Source of the DNA: Opitutaceae bacterium
GTDB taxonomy: Bacteria; Verrucomicrobiota; Verrucomicrobiia; Opitutales; Opitutaceae
DNA length: 44,889 nt
Direction: 5' to 3'
Assembly: GCA_947474995.1 (NCBI GenBank)
Contig: CANJNJ010000027.1
Coordinates: 1-44,889 of the forward strand
Part shown: positions 8,315-18,193 of the stretch, one piece after another
How the letters are laid out: the number at the start of each line of letters is the position of its first letter
Numbering within the stretch: the stretch's first letter is position 1
Position numbers and translations under genes: made by a program
Notes under the pieces: model-generated
Told to the model about the DNA's origin: nothing
What the model saw: only the letters and a program-made list of their open reading frames with translations
Databases searched by the model: none

Positions 8315-9241
8315 CCAGCCTCCTCGAACGATCCCGACGGGAGCCGGGTGCGGCTCCTGGCCAAGCTCAGCAAAGCGCGCGAGAAACTCGCAGCGGCCAA
8401 AATTGCGGCGACGATCGACCTCGTCGAAGGCATGGTGGCGCAGGGCGAGAAGGTAATCGTGTTCTCCTGCTTTGACCGGCCGGTGAAGGCATTCGCGAAA
8501 CACTTTGGCGAACGCAGCGTCCTGCTTACCGGCGCGACACCATCCGCGAAGCGTCAGGGCCTCGTTGACCGGTTCCAGACGGAGGAGGAGGTGCGGGTGT
8601 TTGTCGCCAACATCGTGGCGGGCGGCATCGGCCTGAATCTCACGGCAGCCCGGCAGGTGGTGTTCAACGACCTCGATTGGGTGCCGGCGAACCACTGGCA
8701 GGCTGAGGATCGCGCCTATCGCATCGGCCAGACTGCTTCGGTGACGGTGCACTACCTGGTGGCCAAGGGAACGATCGACGAGTTCGTCAGCCACTTGCTC
8801 GAGGTGAAGTCGGCACTGGCGCGGGCCGTGGTTGATGGAGCGGCACTGTCACCGGCGGCGACGCGTGATGTGCTCGCGGAATTGGAGCGGATGGCGGCAG
8901 CGCTCTCGCTGAAGCTGGAAGACCGGGACGTGCCGTTAACCGACGACGAGTGGGTCGCGGCGTTGCTGTCGGAAGTCGAAAAGGACGCAGCCGAGGCGCC
9001 CACCGCTCCCGCGCCGCGGCCCGTGGTCAGCCGCGAAGCGCTGCTCGCCCTGGCGCACGTGTTGACCCGACCGAAGGCGCGCAGCTTTCGCGTGCCGAGC
9101 TCAACGAATCCAGCGCAACACTACACGCTTACCTACGAAGGTGGGGAGGCGACCTGTAGCTGTCCGGGGTTCGAATACCGCGGAATGTGCCGGCACGCAC
9201 GGGAACTGAAGGAGGCGATGGTGGAGAATCGCGTCGTGTGA
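8315..9241 (+). pseudogene. SNF2/SWI2 helicase C-terminal fragment with SWIM zinc finger
   Basis: The frame is open from the broken edge of the inverted-repeat element. The first usable start is a GTG at 8348, giving 297 residues, which already lies inside the helicase. It contains the second RecA-like lobe (GEKVIVFSCFDRPVKAF, ANIVAGGIGLNLTAA), motif VI HWQAEDRAYRIGQT, a helical tail, and a SWIM finger (CSC, eight residues, CRH) near the C-terminus. The first lobe with Walker A and DExx is absent, so it cannot hydrolyse ATP alone. Intact relatives exceed 900 residues and often sit in defence or mobile regions. The breakpoint matches the end of copy A, pointing to rearrangement there. Stop is TGA at 9239-9241. 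Confidence 0.85.
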
Positions 9242-9273
9242 TTGCGGGGATACGCGCTGGCTCTTCAGGGAGA

Positions 9274-9387
9274 GGCCTTCACATCCGCACGCTGCAAAAG
9301 ATCGAGGCTGGTCAGACGAATATTCTGATTGCGACCGCCATGAGGCTACGGGCCGCACTCGGCTGCGACTGGGACCGGCTGCTGTAG
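9274..9387 (+). pseudogene. XRE-type helix-turn-helix regulator, C-terminal remnant
   Basis: The 37 residues GLHIRTLQKIEAGQTNILIA...LGCDWDRLL match the second half of a small XRE/Cro-type DNA-binding domain (recognition helix RTLQKIEAG, then the closing helices), ending at TAG 9385-9387. The first helices and start are missing. It begins 33 bp after the SNF2 stop in a different frame, so two remnants lie side by side. Confidence 0.6.
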
Positions 9388-10092
9388 GGGCGGATCGCTT
9401 CGGCGAGATTCGCTGAACGGCACGCACGGCAGCGGTGACATCGCTTTTCCTCAAAAAATCTCCGCGGGGTGACTCGTCCGCCTCCGTTGCCGCTGGCACT
9501 CAAGGGCCTCCCCCCCCCCCGCCCATTGGCCCAAAAAGGGCACGCGTTTGGGTGCGCCGTGGGTGCAGATTTAAGTCTACCTCTGCAGAAGGCTCCCCGT
9601 GGGGGCATTTTTTCTCCTATGAGAAAATATCGGAAGCGGAAAACATAACGGAATCCTAACGCTCGGGACCGCCTTAAACCGCCAGCTTCCGAAGCTAGGC
9701 CTCGTTGGCGATAGGGTCGAAAGGGATGCCCCGTTTGTTTATTTTAATCCGGGGGCAGCCCTTTTTTTCCGCACCGAGCGCAGGAGGGCTTTTCGATTCG
9801 TGTAGCCGCCGATTCGATCCATGAGCTGGTCGACGGTTAGGAGCGCCTGGATACTAGGATTTGCCGAGGTTGAGGTCACGTAGTGGCTGAAATTGCCTTG
9901 GGAACAAAATATCAGAGAATTCCCGGCGACGGAGGTCTATGTGAAAAAAAAGTGAGTTTTCCCGGTGCGCCGGTGAGACAGCTCGGTCTGTGACGGGCGC
10001 CGCCGTAGGGCCGTAGGCTGGCAACCCGTGACGCCGGAGCGCCTGAGCGCATCGGGTCCCTTTGGTGCTTTGTTCTCGTAGGTGTGAGCGCG
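9388..10092. other. Gene-poor spacer with poly-C tract and an unassigned minus-strand frame
   Basis: No confident gene. An 11-C homopolymer lies at 9510-9520. A short hairpin-like ctccccgtggggg followed by T lies near 9593-9607. On the minus strand a frame from about 9941 to 9739 reads coherently (ALLTVDQLMDRIGGYTNRKA, stop TAA at 9739) but lacks a start at its open end. It is probably a relic, family not recognised. Confidence 0.35.
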
Positions 10093-12260
10093 GTGAGTGA
10101 CGATGCTGCATCACTTTACCCCAGTCTGACAGCGCGCCGCCGACGGCTCGCGGCGCCGTCTTCGTAAGTTATGCCCGTGAGGATACGGACGCGGCGCGGC
10201 GGATCGCGGAGGCCCTCCGTAGCCACGGGGTCGAGGTGTGGTTCGACCAGAACGAGCTGCGCGGTGGCGATGCGTGGGATGGGAAGATTCGGAAACAGAT
10301 CAACGACTGCGCGCTCTTTCTGCCCATCGTTTCGCAACGCACTCAGGAGCGGTTGGAAGGTTACTTTCGGCTTGAATGGAAACTGGCGGCCAATCGTTCG
10401 CACACGATGGCGGAGGAGAAGGCGTTTCTGTTGCCCGTCGTGATCGATGCGACTCGCGATGCCGAAGGGAAAGTCCCGACCGAGTTCCGCTCCGTACAGT
10501 GGACGAAACTCCCCGGCGGCGAATCCTCGACGGGATTCGTGACCCACGTGCAACAACTGCTGGGCGGGACGATCGCGCCGGTCGCCGCCGCCGTGCACGC
10601 TTCATCGCAGACGAGCGCACCAACTCAGGCTCCTCGGTCTGAATTGCTACGTTGGGTTAGCGCCGCGTTAAGTGTCGCCGTGGTCGCACTCGTGGCCTTC
10701 GTGCTGCTGCGGCCGAGCAGCAAGGACGCCGCTCCTGCCCCAAAGCCGGTCGCAGAAACCAAACCTGCTCCGCCCTTGCTTCCTGCTCCCGCGGTTCCTC
10801 GCGCGACAGGTTCGGCACTACCCGCCCCGGCGAACAAATCCATCGCGGTGCTCGCGTTTTCGAATTTCGGGGGCGACAAGGAGAATGAATATTTTTCCGA
10901 CGGCATCACGGAGGAGTTGCTCAACGTGCTCGCCAAGGTGCCGGGATTGCGCGTCGCGGCGCGGACGTCGGCGTTCTATTTCAAGGACAAGAACGTGCCG
11001 ATTCCCGAGATCGCGCAAAAGCTCAACGTCGCCTACGTCGTCGAGGGCAGCGTGCAGAAATCCGGCACGCGCGTGAAAATCACCGCGCAGCTCATCAAGG
11101 CGTCGGACGGGTTTCACGTGTGGTCGGACACGTTCACGCGGGAGCTGAAGGACGTCTTTGCGATGCAGGACGAAATCGCCGGGCTCATCGCGAAAAATCT
11201 CCAGCTCACGCTTGGGGATGCGCCGCGCGTGGCGAAGACCGTCAATCCCGAGGCGCACCGGCTCGTGCTGGAAGGGCGCTACTTTTTGAATCAGCGCAAC
11301 GATGAGGCATTCGCGCGGGCCGAAGTAGCCTTCAAACGGGCACTCGAAATTGATCCCGAGTTTGCCGAGGCGCATGCCGGTTTGGCGGCAGTTTTGGGTG
11401 TTCGTGGCTGGTATCGCCTCATGGCAGGAAATAGGGCGTCAGCGGAGGCGGATTTTGCCCGCGCCAAGGAAGAAGTGCGCCGGGCGCAGGCGTTGAATCC
11501 TGAACTGGCGGAGCCGAGCGCCATCCTTGGCATCGTGCTGATGAACGAATTAAAATTTAACGAGTCGGAGCGGCAATTTACCCAGGCGCTCGCGTTGAAT
11601 CCGAACGATGCCAGCGTGCGACACTTTTATTCCAATCTGCTGGGCTCCCAAGGGCGTCTTGACGAAGCCGTGAAGGAAATCGAGCGCTCCCTGAGCCTCG
11701 ATCCGCTTTCGCCCAATGCGCATTGGTCAAAGGCGACTTACTTCGGGTATGCCGGACGCGTGCAAGAGGCGCTCGATGCAACCGACCTCGCGCTCGCGTT
11801 GCGTCCGGGACACCCGGACATTTTGAGTTTGCGTGCGCTGGCGCTTTGGAAGTTAGGCCGCCGTGACGAGGCGATCGCGACCGCGCGCGCGGTCGGCCGC
11901 GACTTGACCGCGCAACCGAGATGGAACGCGGATCCCCACGCCATTTACGTGCTGCGCCTGGCTGGCCTGCAATCCGAAGTCGAAGCATATGCCGACCGAG
12001 CGTTGGCGAATGTGCCGAAGGACGACGTCCGCTATGGGATGACGCTGGTGGCACTCGGGCGCGGCAAAGAAGCGCTATCATATATACGAACGCTTAACGC
12101 CTCCACTTTAACGATTCTCTATTGGGCCCCGATGTGGGATTCGTTGCGAGATGACGTCCAGTTTCAACGGTGGATCGTGACGATCGGCCGCGGCGCGGAA
12201 TACCAAGTCGCGCGCGAGACGCAGGCGCGGATGCTGAAGGAACAGGCGGCGAAGAAATAA
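10093..12260 (+). CDS. TIR - membrane helix - TolB-like - TPR signalling protein, start damaged
   Basis: A protein of about 700 residues. The TIR domain begins AVFVSYARED (10155 on), with WFDQNELRGGDAWD and the FRLEWKLA motif holding the likely catalytic glutamate. A proline-rich linker and one membrane helix (SAALSVAVVALVAFVLL) follow. Next is a TolB/adenylate-cyclase-associated domain (KSIAVLAFSNFGGDKENEYF, YVVEGSVQKSG), then about six TPR-like repeats. The frame is open only from 10101 and has no ATG/GTG/TTG before 10236, which would cut the TIR in half. A GTG at 10093 reads MSDDAASL and then loses frame near 10117, and correcting one indel there gives a normal N-terminus. The start at 10093 therefore assumes a frameshift or sequencing error. 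The gene stands alone, directly followed by inverted-repeat copy B. Ligand and output are unknown. Confidence 0.8.
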
Positions 12261-12266
12261 GGCGAA

Positions 12267-12425
12267 GGGCCAGTCCGAAGGGGTCATGTCAGGACATAGG
12301 ACAAATCTACGGCCGACCCCGGCCGCCCCAGCGGAAACGAGGCCGGGGTGAGGCCAATCCGCTTGCGGCGCCCAGCTGCAGCCGCTGTGCGATCCAGCCA
12401 GTGTCCTGACGTGACCCCGTCTGGC
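12267..12425 (+). mobile_element. Short inverted-repeat element, copy B (right end eroded)
   Basis: The left terminus (12267-12302) is identical to that of the complete copy at 14365 over 36 bp, and the interior is essentially the same. In the right terminus about 7 bp are lost (gtcctgac instead of gtcctatgtcctgac) and the outermost bases are altered (ctggctgctcc). It starts 6 bp after the TIR-TPR stop codon. Confidence 0.85.
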
Positions 12426-12502
12426 TGCTCCTAGATCCAGATCCTTTGCCTGATCCCGGCTCAGACCCACACGCCACGGCGTGATACCGTCCGATCCGCT
12501 GC

Positions 12503-13669
12503 TCAGCCCGCGATCCGATGCACCGTCCACCAGAGGCCGAATCCGGCGATCGCGACGGAGGCCGGCACGGCGACCAGCTTCCGGTAAAGGTCTTCGCGCC
12601 GCAGCCAGCGCGTCGCGAGCCAAGCAAGGCTGATAACGGCGATCTGGCCGAACTCGACTCCAAGGTTGAACCCAAGCAGCCCGACCATCAGCGAGGTCGC
12701 AGGGAGATTCAATCCCTGGAGGGCGCCCGCGAAGCCGAGACCATGAACGAGGCCGAAGACAAACACCACAGCCAGTCGCCTGGGCGAATACTTCGGCCGG
12801 AAAATATTCTCCAACGCGATCACCGCGATGCTGGCGGCAATCACCGGCTCGACCACGGCACCCGGGATGGACACCCGGCCCAGCGTCGCGAGACCGAGCG
12901 TCAGCGTATGGGCCACGGTGAAGGTCGTGACCTGCAGGAGCAGCGGTCGCCATTGTCGGCTCAGGAGAAACAGGCCGAGGACGAAGAGCATGTGATCCCA
13001 CCCGAGCGGGATGACGTGTACGAAGCCCTGCCGGATGAAATCGACGAACGTCTCCCACCTACCACCCGAGACGCCGACCGACCCGGCCACCGGCGTCGTG
13101 GCAAGGACGCCGCCGAGATTCGTCAGATCGAGCGTGTAGCTCGACTCGCCCGGAAAGAGCACGTTCACCCGCTGCACCTGCTGGGCGCCCACGGTGTTGA
13201 CCAGCACGATGCTGTACTTGCCTTGGGGACGGGCCTCGATCCGGAACCCGTTCAGGCCGGCCGCCAGTCGCGTCGTCCAGCGCCCGGTCAGAACCACGGG
13301 GTCGTCCGGCAGTCGGAGTTCACCGCCGCCAATGCCGGTGAAACGGAATTGAAAGTCCGGCAGGAACTGGCCGGTCGGCTCGAAATAATAGGCCACGGAG
13401 TCGGCCGCGAACGTCCGGGCGTGTTCGATCAACTCGGCGCGCCGGCCGGGCGGAAGTTTCTCGAACTCGGCCTGCACGAGGTAGGGCTCGGTGTTCGGAT
13501 CTGCCGCCGAAAACCGGACATCGATCTCAATCTCGATCCGGGCCTGGCCGTTCAGGTCGAAAAAACCGCGCACCGGAATGTCCGGAATCGGATGCGCTCC
13601 CAGACGCGCCATCACTCCGAGGAGCAGCAGGAGCAACGGCCACCGGCCAAGGGTTAACACCGGAAACAT
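12503..13669 (-). CDS. HupE/UreJ-like membrane protein
   Basis: 388 residues with an N-terminal signal (LLLLLLGVMARLGAHP) followed by an exported beta-rich domain of about 200 residues. A multi-helix membrane domain comes next with conserved GWDHMLFVLGLFLLS, TFTVAHTLTLGLATLG, GLVHGLGFAGAL and GFNLGVEFGQ. Histidine-bearing transmembrane motifs like these define the HupE/UreJ family, some members of which move nickel or cobalt. This architecture (exported domain plus HupE/UreJ_2 core) is common in proteins of unknown substrate. No hydrogenase or urease gene is nearby, so metal transport remains an inference. It starts at ATG 13667-13669 and ends convergently toward inverted-repeat copy B. Confidence 0.85.
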   Translation of the reverse strand: MFPVLTLGRWPLLLLLLGVMARLGAHPIPDIPVRGFFDLNGQARIEIEIDVRFSAADPNTEPYLVQAEFEKLPPGRRAELIEHARTFAADSVAYYFEPTGQFLPDFQFRFTGIGGGELRLPDDPVVLTGRWTTRLAAGLNGFRIEARPQGKYSIVLVNTVGAQQVQRVNVLFPGESSYTLDLTNLGGVLATTPVAGSVGVSGGRWETFVDFIRQGFVHVIPLGWDHMLFVLGLFLLSRQWRPLLLQVTTFTVAHTLTLGLATLGRVSIPGAVVEPVIAASIAVIALENIFRPKYSPRRLAVVFVFGLVHGLGFAGALQGLNLPATSLMVGLLGFNLGVEFGQIAVISLAWLATRWLRREDLYRKLVAVPASVAIAGFGLWWTVHRIAG

Positions 13670-13975
13670 GCCGTGGTCCTGTCAGCCGGTCCGGGCTGAG
13701 TCAGCAGAATTTTGGCCGCGGCAGCGCGGCGGCGTTCGCGCCGAAAACCATTGGGGAGGGCTCCGCTCGTCAGCAGGCCCCAAATCCACGAGGTAGCGAG
13801 CCCGTCGCGAACGGCAGCCCTGCAATCATCGTCGATCTGTTAAATTGACCCGCCCCCGGCGATCCTGGGCCACCTGCCGCTTGCATTCCCCGGGGTACGC
13901 CCTAGGGTAATGGTTCTTCCGGGATTAACCCGGAGTTTCCCCTCAAACCCCACGACAGTCCTGAACCATACTATA
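13670..13975. other. Intergenic region between divergent genes
   Basis: It separates the minus-strand HupE/UreJ-like gene from the plus-strand small exported protein and should hold both promoters. A candidate plus-strand promoter is at 13881-13908. I see no further gene or repeat. Confidence 0.5.
13881..13908 (+). promoter_or_regulatory. Candidate sigma70-like promoter
   Basis: ttgcat (13881-13886), a 16-bp spacer and tagggt (13903-13908) lie about 70 bp upstream of the ATG at 13976. The match to consensus is moderate and no start site is known. Confidence 0.3.
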
Positions 13976-14269
13976 ATGAAAAAAATCATCGCCCTATTTG
14001 TTGCCTCCATCATTGCCGCCGGTTCGGCCCAAGCCATGTGCGGTAAGAAGGTCACCGATTCCGGCACGCTCAAATCCTATAACAAGGATTCGAAGTCCAT
14101 CGTCGTCCAACTCGCCGGCAGCACCGCCGAGATCACCCTCACGCCAAGCACCGAGACCAAGGACGCCACCGGCATGGTTGCGAAGCTCGAAGATCTCATC
14201 GGCAAGTCCGTCACGGTCGTCAGCGAGCACAAGAAGGCCGACTCCGTCCAGGAAGTGAAGAAGAGCTAA
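13976..14269 (+). CDS. Small exported protein, function unknown
   Basis: 97 residues. The ATG at 13976 is chosen because it begins a clear signal peptide (MKKIIALFVASIIAAGSAQA) with cleavage before MCGKK. The mature part is about 77 residues, Lys/Ser/Thr-rich and probably a small beta barrel (GTLKSYNKDSKSIVVQL, LIGKSVTVVSEHKK), resembling small periplasmic proteins with an OB-like fold. It has its own promoter candidate and a strong terminator just downstream, so it is probably a monocistronic, well-expressed gene. No family name can be given. Confidence 0.85.
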   Translation: MKKIIALFVASIIAAGSAQAMCGKKVTDSGTLKSYNKDSKSIVVQLAGSTAEITLTPSTETKDATGMVAKLEDLIGKSVTVVSEHKKADSVQEVKKS

Positions 14270-14292
14270 GACTGCTTCGCCTGGCATTTTCC

Positions 14293-14324
14293 AACCCGGT
14301 GGCCTCGCGCCGCCGGGTTTTTTT
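14293..14324 (+). terminator. Intrinsic terminator of the small exported protein gene
   Basis: GC-rich stem aacccgg (14293-14299) pairing with ccgggtt, followed by a run of seven T ending at 14324. It lies about 24 bp after the stop codon. Confidence 0.85.
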
Positions 14325-14364
14325 GTGCCCGGACGGAGCGATGCGGCTCAGCGCACGATCAGCA

Positions 14365-14536
14365 GGGCCAGTCCGAAGGGGTCATGTCAGGACATAGGAC
14401 AAATCTACGGCCGACCCCGGCCGCCCCAGCGGAAACGAGGCCGGGGTGAGGCCAATCCGCTTGCGGCGCCCAGCTGCAGCCGCTGTGCGATCCAGCCAGT
14501 GTCCTATGTCCTGACGTGACCCCGTCGGACTGGCCC
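14365..14536 (+). mobile_element. Short inverted-repeat element, copy C (complete, 172 bp)
   Basis: Termini 14365-14400 and 14501-14536 are inverted repeats of 36 bp with two mismatches (starting gggccagtccgaaggggtca and, read inward from the right, gggccagtccgacggggtca). The 100-bp interior is GC-rich, also contains complementary stretches, and encodes nothing credible. Two other copies are in this window (8171, 12267). Size and ends fit a non-autonomous, MITE-like element or a mobile palindromic repeat. No transposase with matching ends is visible here. Confidence 0.85.
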
Positions 14537-14790
14537 CACGTCGCCGCCCTGCGCCGTTTGCTGCCACGTGGCGGCCATTCGTTGCGCGTCGAGTGCTTGC
14601 CCGACGGTCTTGCGGGTGAGTAAGGCGTCCTCGTCAAAACCGCATCTTGGTATTGCGCTCGCATCGGATGATCCGGTAGTCGAGCGCGTTGCGGAGGAAG
14701 TGCGCGCCAATAAGCAAGAAACGGTTAGCTGGCCTTTGTTTCTAACGATATATTAGGCCTGCTGACTCTTGCCATGGTCACGAAAAACGA
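14537..14790. other. Spacer upstream of the sensor kinase; possible gene relic
   Basis: No confident gene. A minus-strand stretch near 14705-14650 reads FLRNALDYRIIRCERNT, which looks like coding sequence but has no start or stop context and no family I recognise. The right part should contain the promoter of the kinase operon. Confidence 0.35.
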
Positions 14791-17700
14791 ATGCCCGTCG
14801 CCGCCTCGCCCGCCCCTGCCCCGCTGTCATCTAAAAGCCCGTTAGCTTCCGGGCCGGATGCCATCCAGGGATACTATTCCACCGCGAAGATTCCTCGTTG
14901 GTGGGTGGCGGCGTTCATCGTATTCGTGACGGCCGCAGTCGTGGGCTTGGGGTATTTTGCGCAAAGCCGGTTTAAGGCGGAGCGGCATGCGGTGGAGGAT
15001 CAGCTTCGGTCGGTGGCCGAGTTGAAGGTTTCCCAAATGGAAGCATGGTGGAGTGAGCGGCTGGGTGATGCAGCGGCGGTGGCCAATCTGCCTGGGCTAG
15101 CAGAGACCCTCACCCAGATGTCGGCAGCACCGGGATCATCGCCACCCCGGCTGCAGGAGATTGACACCTATCTGAACGCAGCCCTGCGCGCATATTCTTA
15201 CCGAGAATTCCATCTTCTAGATAAATCCCTGCGACGCCTCCGCAGCTATCCGGGGGACCGAGTTTGGGATGGCGTCATGTCCATACCGAATCGCGAAGCG
15301 CTCCTCCATGGCAACGGATCGGCGCCAACGTTGATTGAAGATCTGCACCTCGATGAGACCGGCTCGATCTACATGCACTTGCTGGTTCCGGTGCGGACGG
15401 CCTCCGGAGACCTCGCAGGAGTGGTGGTGCTCTCAATCGCCTCCGAGTCAGCACTTTTCCCCTTCGTGCAATCTTGGCCGGTGGAAAGCGCCTCCGCCGA
15501 GACATTGTTGGTTCGGCGGGACGGTGATTCCGTCTTGTATCTCAATCCTCTGCGCCACCAGCCAGAGGCGGCGATGCGGCTGAGGCTGCCGCTCTCCGAC
15601 ACTAATCTGCTCGCCGCGAAAGTCTTCCGCGCGGCTCCGGGCGTTTGGGTGGCGGGGAACGATTATCGCGGCGTCCCTGTAGTCGGGCTGGCGTATCCTG
15701 TGGAGGGCACGTCCTGGATGATGATTTCCAAGGTGGACGAGAGCGAGGCTCACGCGGAGCTGTTGAAGGAATTATGGGAGTGGTCAATTTTGCTGATTCT
15801 TATCCTGCTAATCTTGATCTTGTTTGGCCGTGGCTTGCTGAACGTCCGTCAGCGGGATCACATCAATCAGAGGTTGGAGTCCGAGAAGCGGCGCCGCGCC
15901 GCGGCGGAGCGGCTGGCCATCGTCATGCGGAATGCCAGCGACGTGATCATCCTCTTCGACGAGTCCATGCGCGTGGTGGAGGCCAACGAGAGTGCCGTCG
16001 CGGTTTATGGCCACACGCTGCAAGAGCTTCGGCAGCTGACTGCGCGGGACCTCCGCACCGCGGAGGCAGGCGCAGAAGTGCAGCACGATTTTGCCCTGGC
16101 GCAAAGGAATGTGGGGTTGGCCTTTGAAACGATGCACTGCCGAAAGGACGGCACGACCTTCCCAGTGGACGTGCGTTCCAACCCCGTGCTGGTGGATGGT
16201 CGCCGGCATGTGTTGTCCGTCATCCGCGACATCACCCTGCAAAAGCAAGCCCGCGAGCAGTTGCTGCGCTTCAATGCAGAACTTGAGGCGAAAGTCTACC
16301 TGCGCACGGAAGAACTTTCCGCGCGTAACCGGGAAATTGAGGCGTTGCTCGAATCGATCCCCGACCTGGTGCTCCGAATCCACGTTGACGGCCGGGTGCT
16401 GAACTTCCATTCGGCCAAAGGCCAGACGCCTCTCGCCACGCTCGCGTTTGGCCATGAGAGCCCATCGCTGTCTGGGGAGGCATTGTTCCTGCGCGCCACG
16501 GCCATCGCGGTAGGCCGCCGTGCCGTGGAACGCGGGTCCATGGTTGCGGAGGAAACCAAGCTGACGCTCGGCGCGAGCATTTTGGATATCGAGGTCCGGG
16601 CCTCTCCGATCGGCGCCGAGGGTTTGTTCGTCTTTGTACGTGACGTCACCGAGCGGCGGCGGCTGGAGGACGCCTTGCAGAAATCGCAGGAGCGCTTGGA
16701 ACTGGCGGCCCGCGCCAGCAATATTGGCATCTGGGACTACGACGTGCTCCGCGGCCAACTTGTGTGGGATAAGGAGATGTTCCGACTATACGGGATGAGC
16801 CCCGAGAAGTTCAGCGCGAACTTTGACGACTGGGTGAACGCGCTCCATCCGGACGATCGGCAACGCGGCTCAAAGGAAATCGAGCAAGCACTAGCGGGCG
16901 AGGTAGATTTTGATACTGAGTTCCGCGTGGTCTGGCCGGACGGCAGCATCCATCACATCCGGGCCAGGGCTCACGTGAAGCGGGACGCAGCGGGAAATCC
17001 CCAGAATATGATGGGGACTAACCGGGATATCACCAGAGAGGTCGAATCGGCGGCAGCTCTGATCCGGAGCGAATCCATTCTGCAGAAGATGTTTCAGGCG
17101 ACACCGATGGGTTTCCTGCTCGTGGATAACCGCACCGACGCCATCCTGCAATTCAACCGGCGCTTCTGCGAAATCTGGGGCATCGAACATCTCGCTGACG
17201 CGATGCTCCGCGGCGAGATGAAGAATAACGATATCATCCCTCATTGTCTGGCGGTGCTCGTGGACGTGCCGGCCTTTGCCGCCTCCTGCGCCGGCCTGCA
17301 GAATCAGGAAACCCGGGTCGTCCTTGAAGATGAAATCCCCTTCACGGAGGGCCGAACCATCCGCCGCATGACCACTCAAATCCGTGATGCCGAAGACCGC
17401 TACTACGGGCGATTCTATGTTTTTGAGGACATCACGCCCCAACGGCGGCTGGAACGGGTGATTGCCGCCAACCTGGAGAAGGAGCGCCAGATCTCCGAGA
17501 TGAAGACCCGCTTCATTTCCGTTACCTCACATGAGTTTCGCACGCCGATGACCGCGGCCATGGGCTCGGTCGCGCTGCTGGCTAACCACTTCGACCGACT
17601 GGCCCCGCCCAAACGCCAGGAGCTGCTCGGCCGCGTCACCACCGCGCTGAACCGCATGACCGAAATGCTGGATGAGGTGCTCATCCTTAATCGCATGGAT

Positions 17701-18193
17701 GCGAATCGCGTCGAGATGAACCTCGCGCCGGTCAACCTGGGGCAGCAGTTGCACGAGTTCATCGAAGAGATTCGGATCGGTGATCGCGACGCCCACACCT
17801 TCGATGTCCAAGTTTCGGGCAAAGTGGAGGATTTCGCCACCGACCTGAATTTGCTCCACCACATCGGCCTCCAATCTGCTCAGTAATGCGGTGCGTTATT
17901 CGCCCGCAGGCATGCCGGTCACCGTTTGTCTGGCGGGTGGGCCGGAGCAGGTAACGTTGCGCGTGCAGGACGAAGGCATCGGCGTCCCAGAGAAAGACCG
18001 CCTCCGAATCTTCGAGCCGTTTGAACGTGGGTCCAATGTTGGCAACATCCAGGGCACCGGCCTCGGACTCAATATCGTCAAGCGCATGGCCGAAATGCTC
18101 GGCGGTACGATCACGGTCGAGCCCGTCGCGCCCACCGGCAGTCGTTTCACGTTAATCCTGCCCCGCCTCCCTCAACCACCGTCACGCGTATGA
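14791..18193 (+). pseudogene. Multi-PAS membrane sensor histidine kinase broken by a one-base frameshift
   Basis: Frame one (14791-17886, 1031 residues) has a membrane helix at about 37-57 and a periplasmic sensor region of about 270 residues. A second helix (SILLILILLILILFG) and four PAS domains (from about 373, 508, 632 and 763) follow, then HisKA with SVTSHEFRTPM (H914). It ends DLNLLHHIGLQSAQ and lacks the ATPase domain. Removing one G at 17866-17867 restores HI-ASNLLSNAVRYSPAG and continues through the rest of HATPase_c (QDEGIGVPEKDR, GTGLGLNIVKRMAEM) to the TGA at 18191-18193. The break falls in the N-box, so the first-frame product could not autophosphorylate. The end overlaps the next gene by 4 bp (ATGA), so the original operon is intact downstream. 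A real mutation or a sequencing error in a GG pair are both possible. Confidence 0.9.

Noticed and set aside
7773-8456. Plus-strand 227-codon frame across the tandem repeats and copy A
   Set aside because: It translates repeats and an inverted-repeat element that also occur non-coding elsewhere; no start context.
9854-10114. Minus-strand 86-codon frame upstream of the TIR-TPR gene
   Set aside because: Arg/His-rich low-information sequence overlapping the probable promoter and start of the TIR-TPR gene.
12108-13058. Minus-strand 316-codon frame running through the HupE-like gene and inverted-repeat copy B
   Set aside because: It overlaps the real gene in another frame and part of it is simply translated repeat element.
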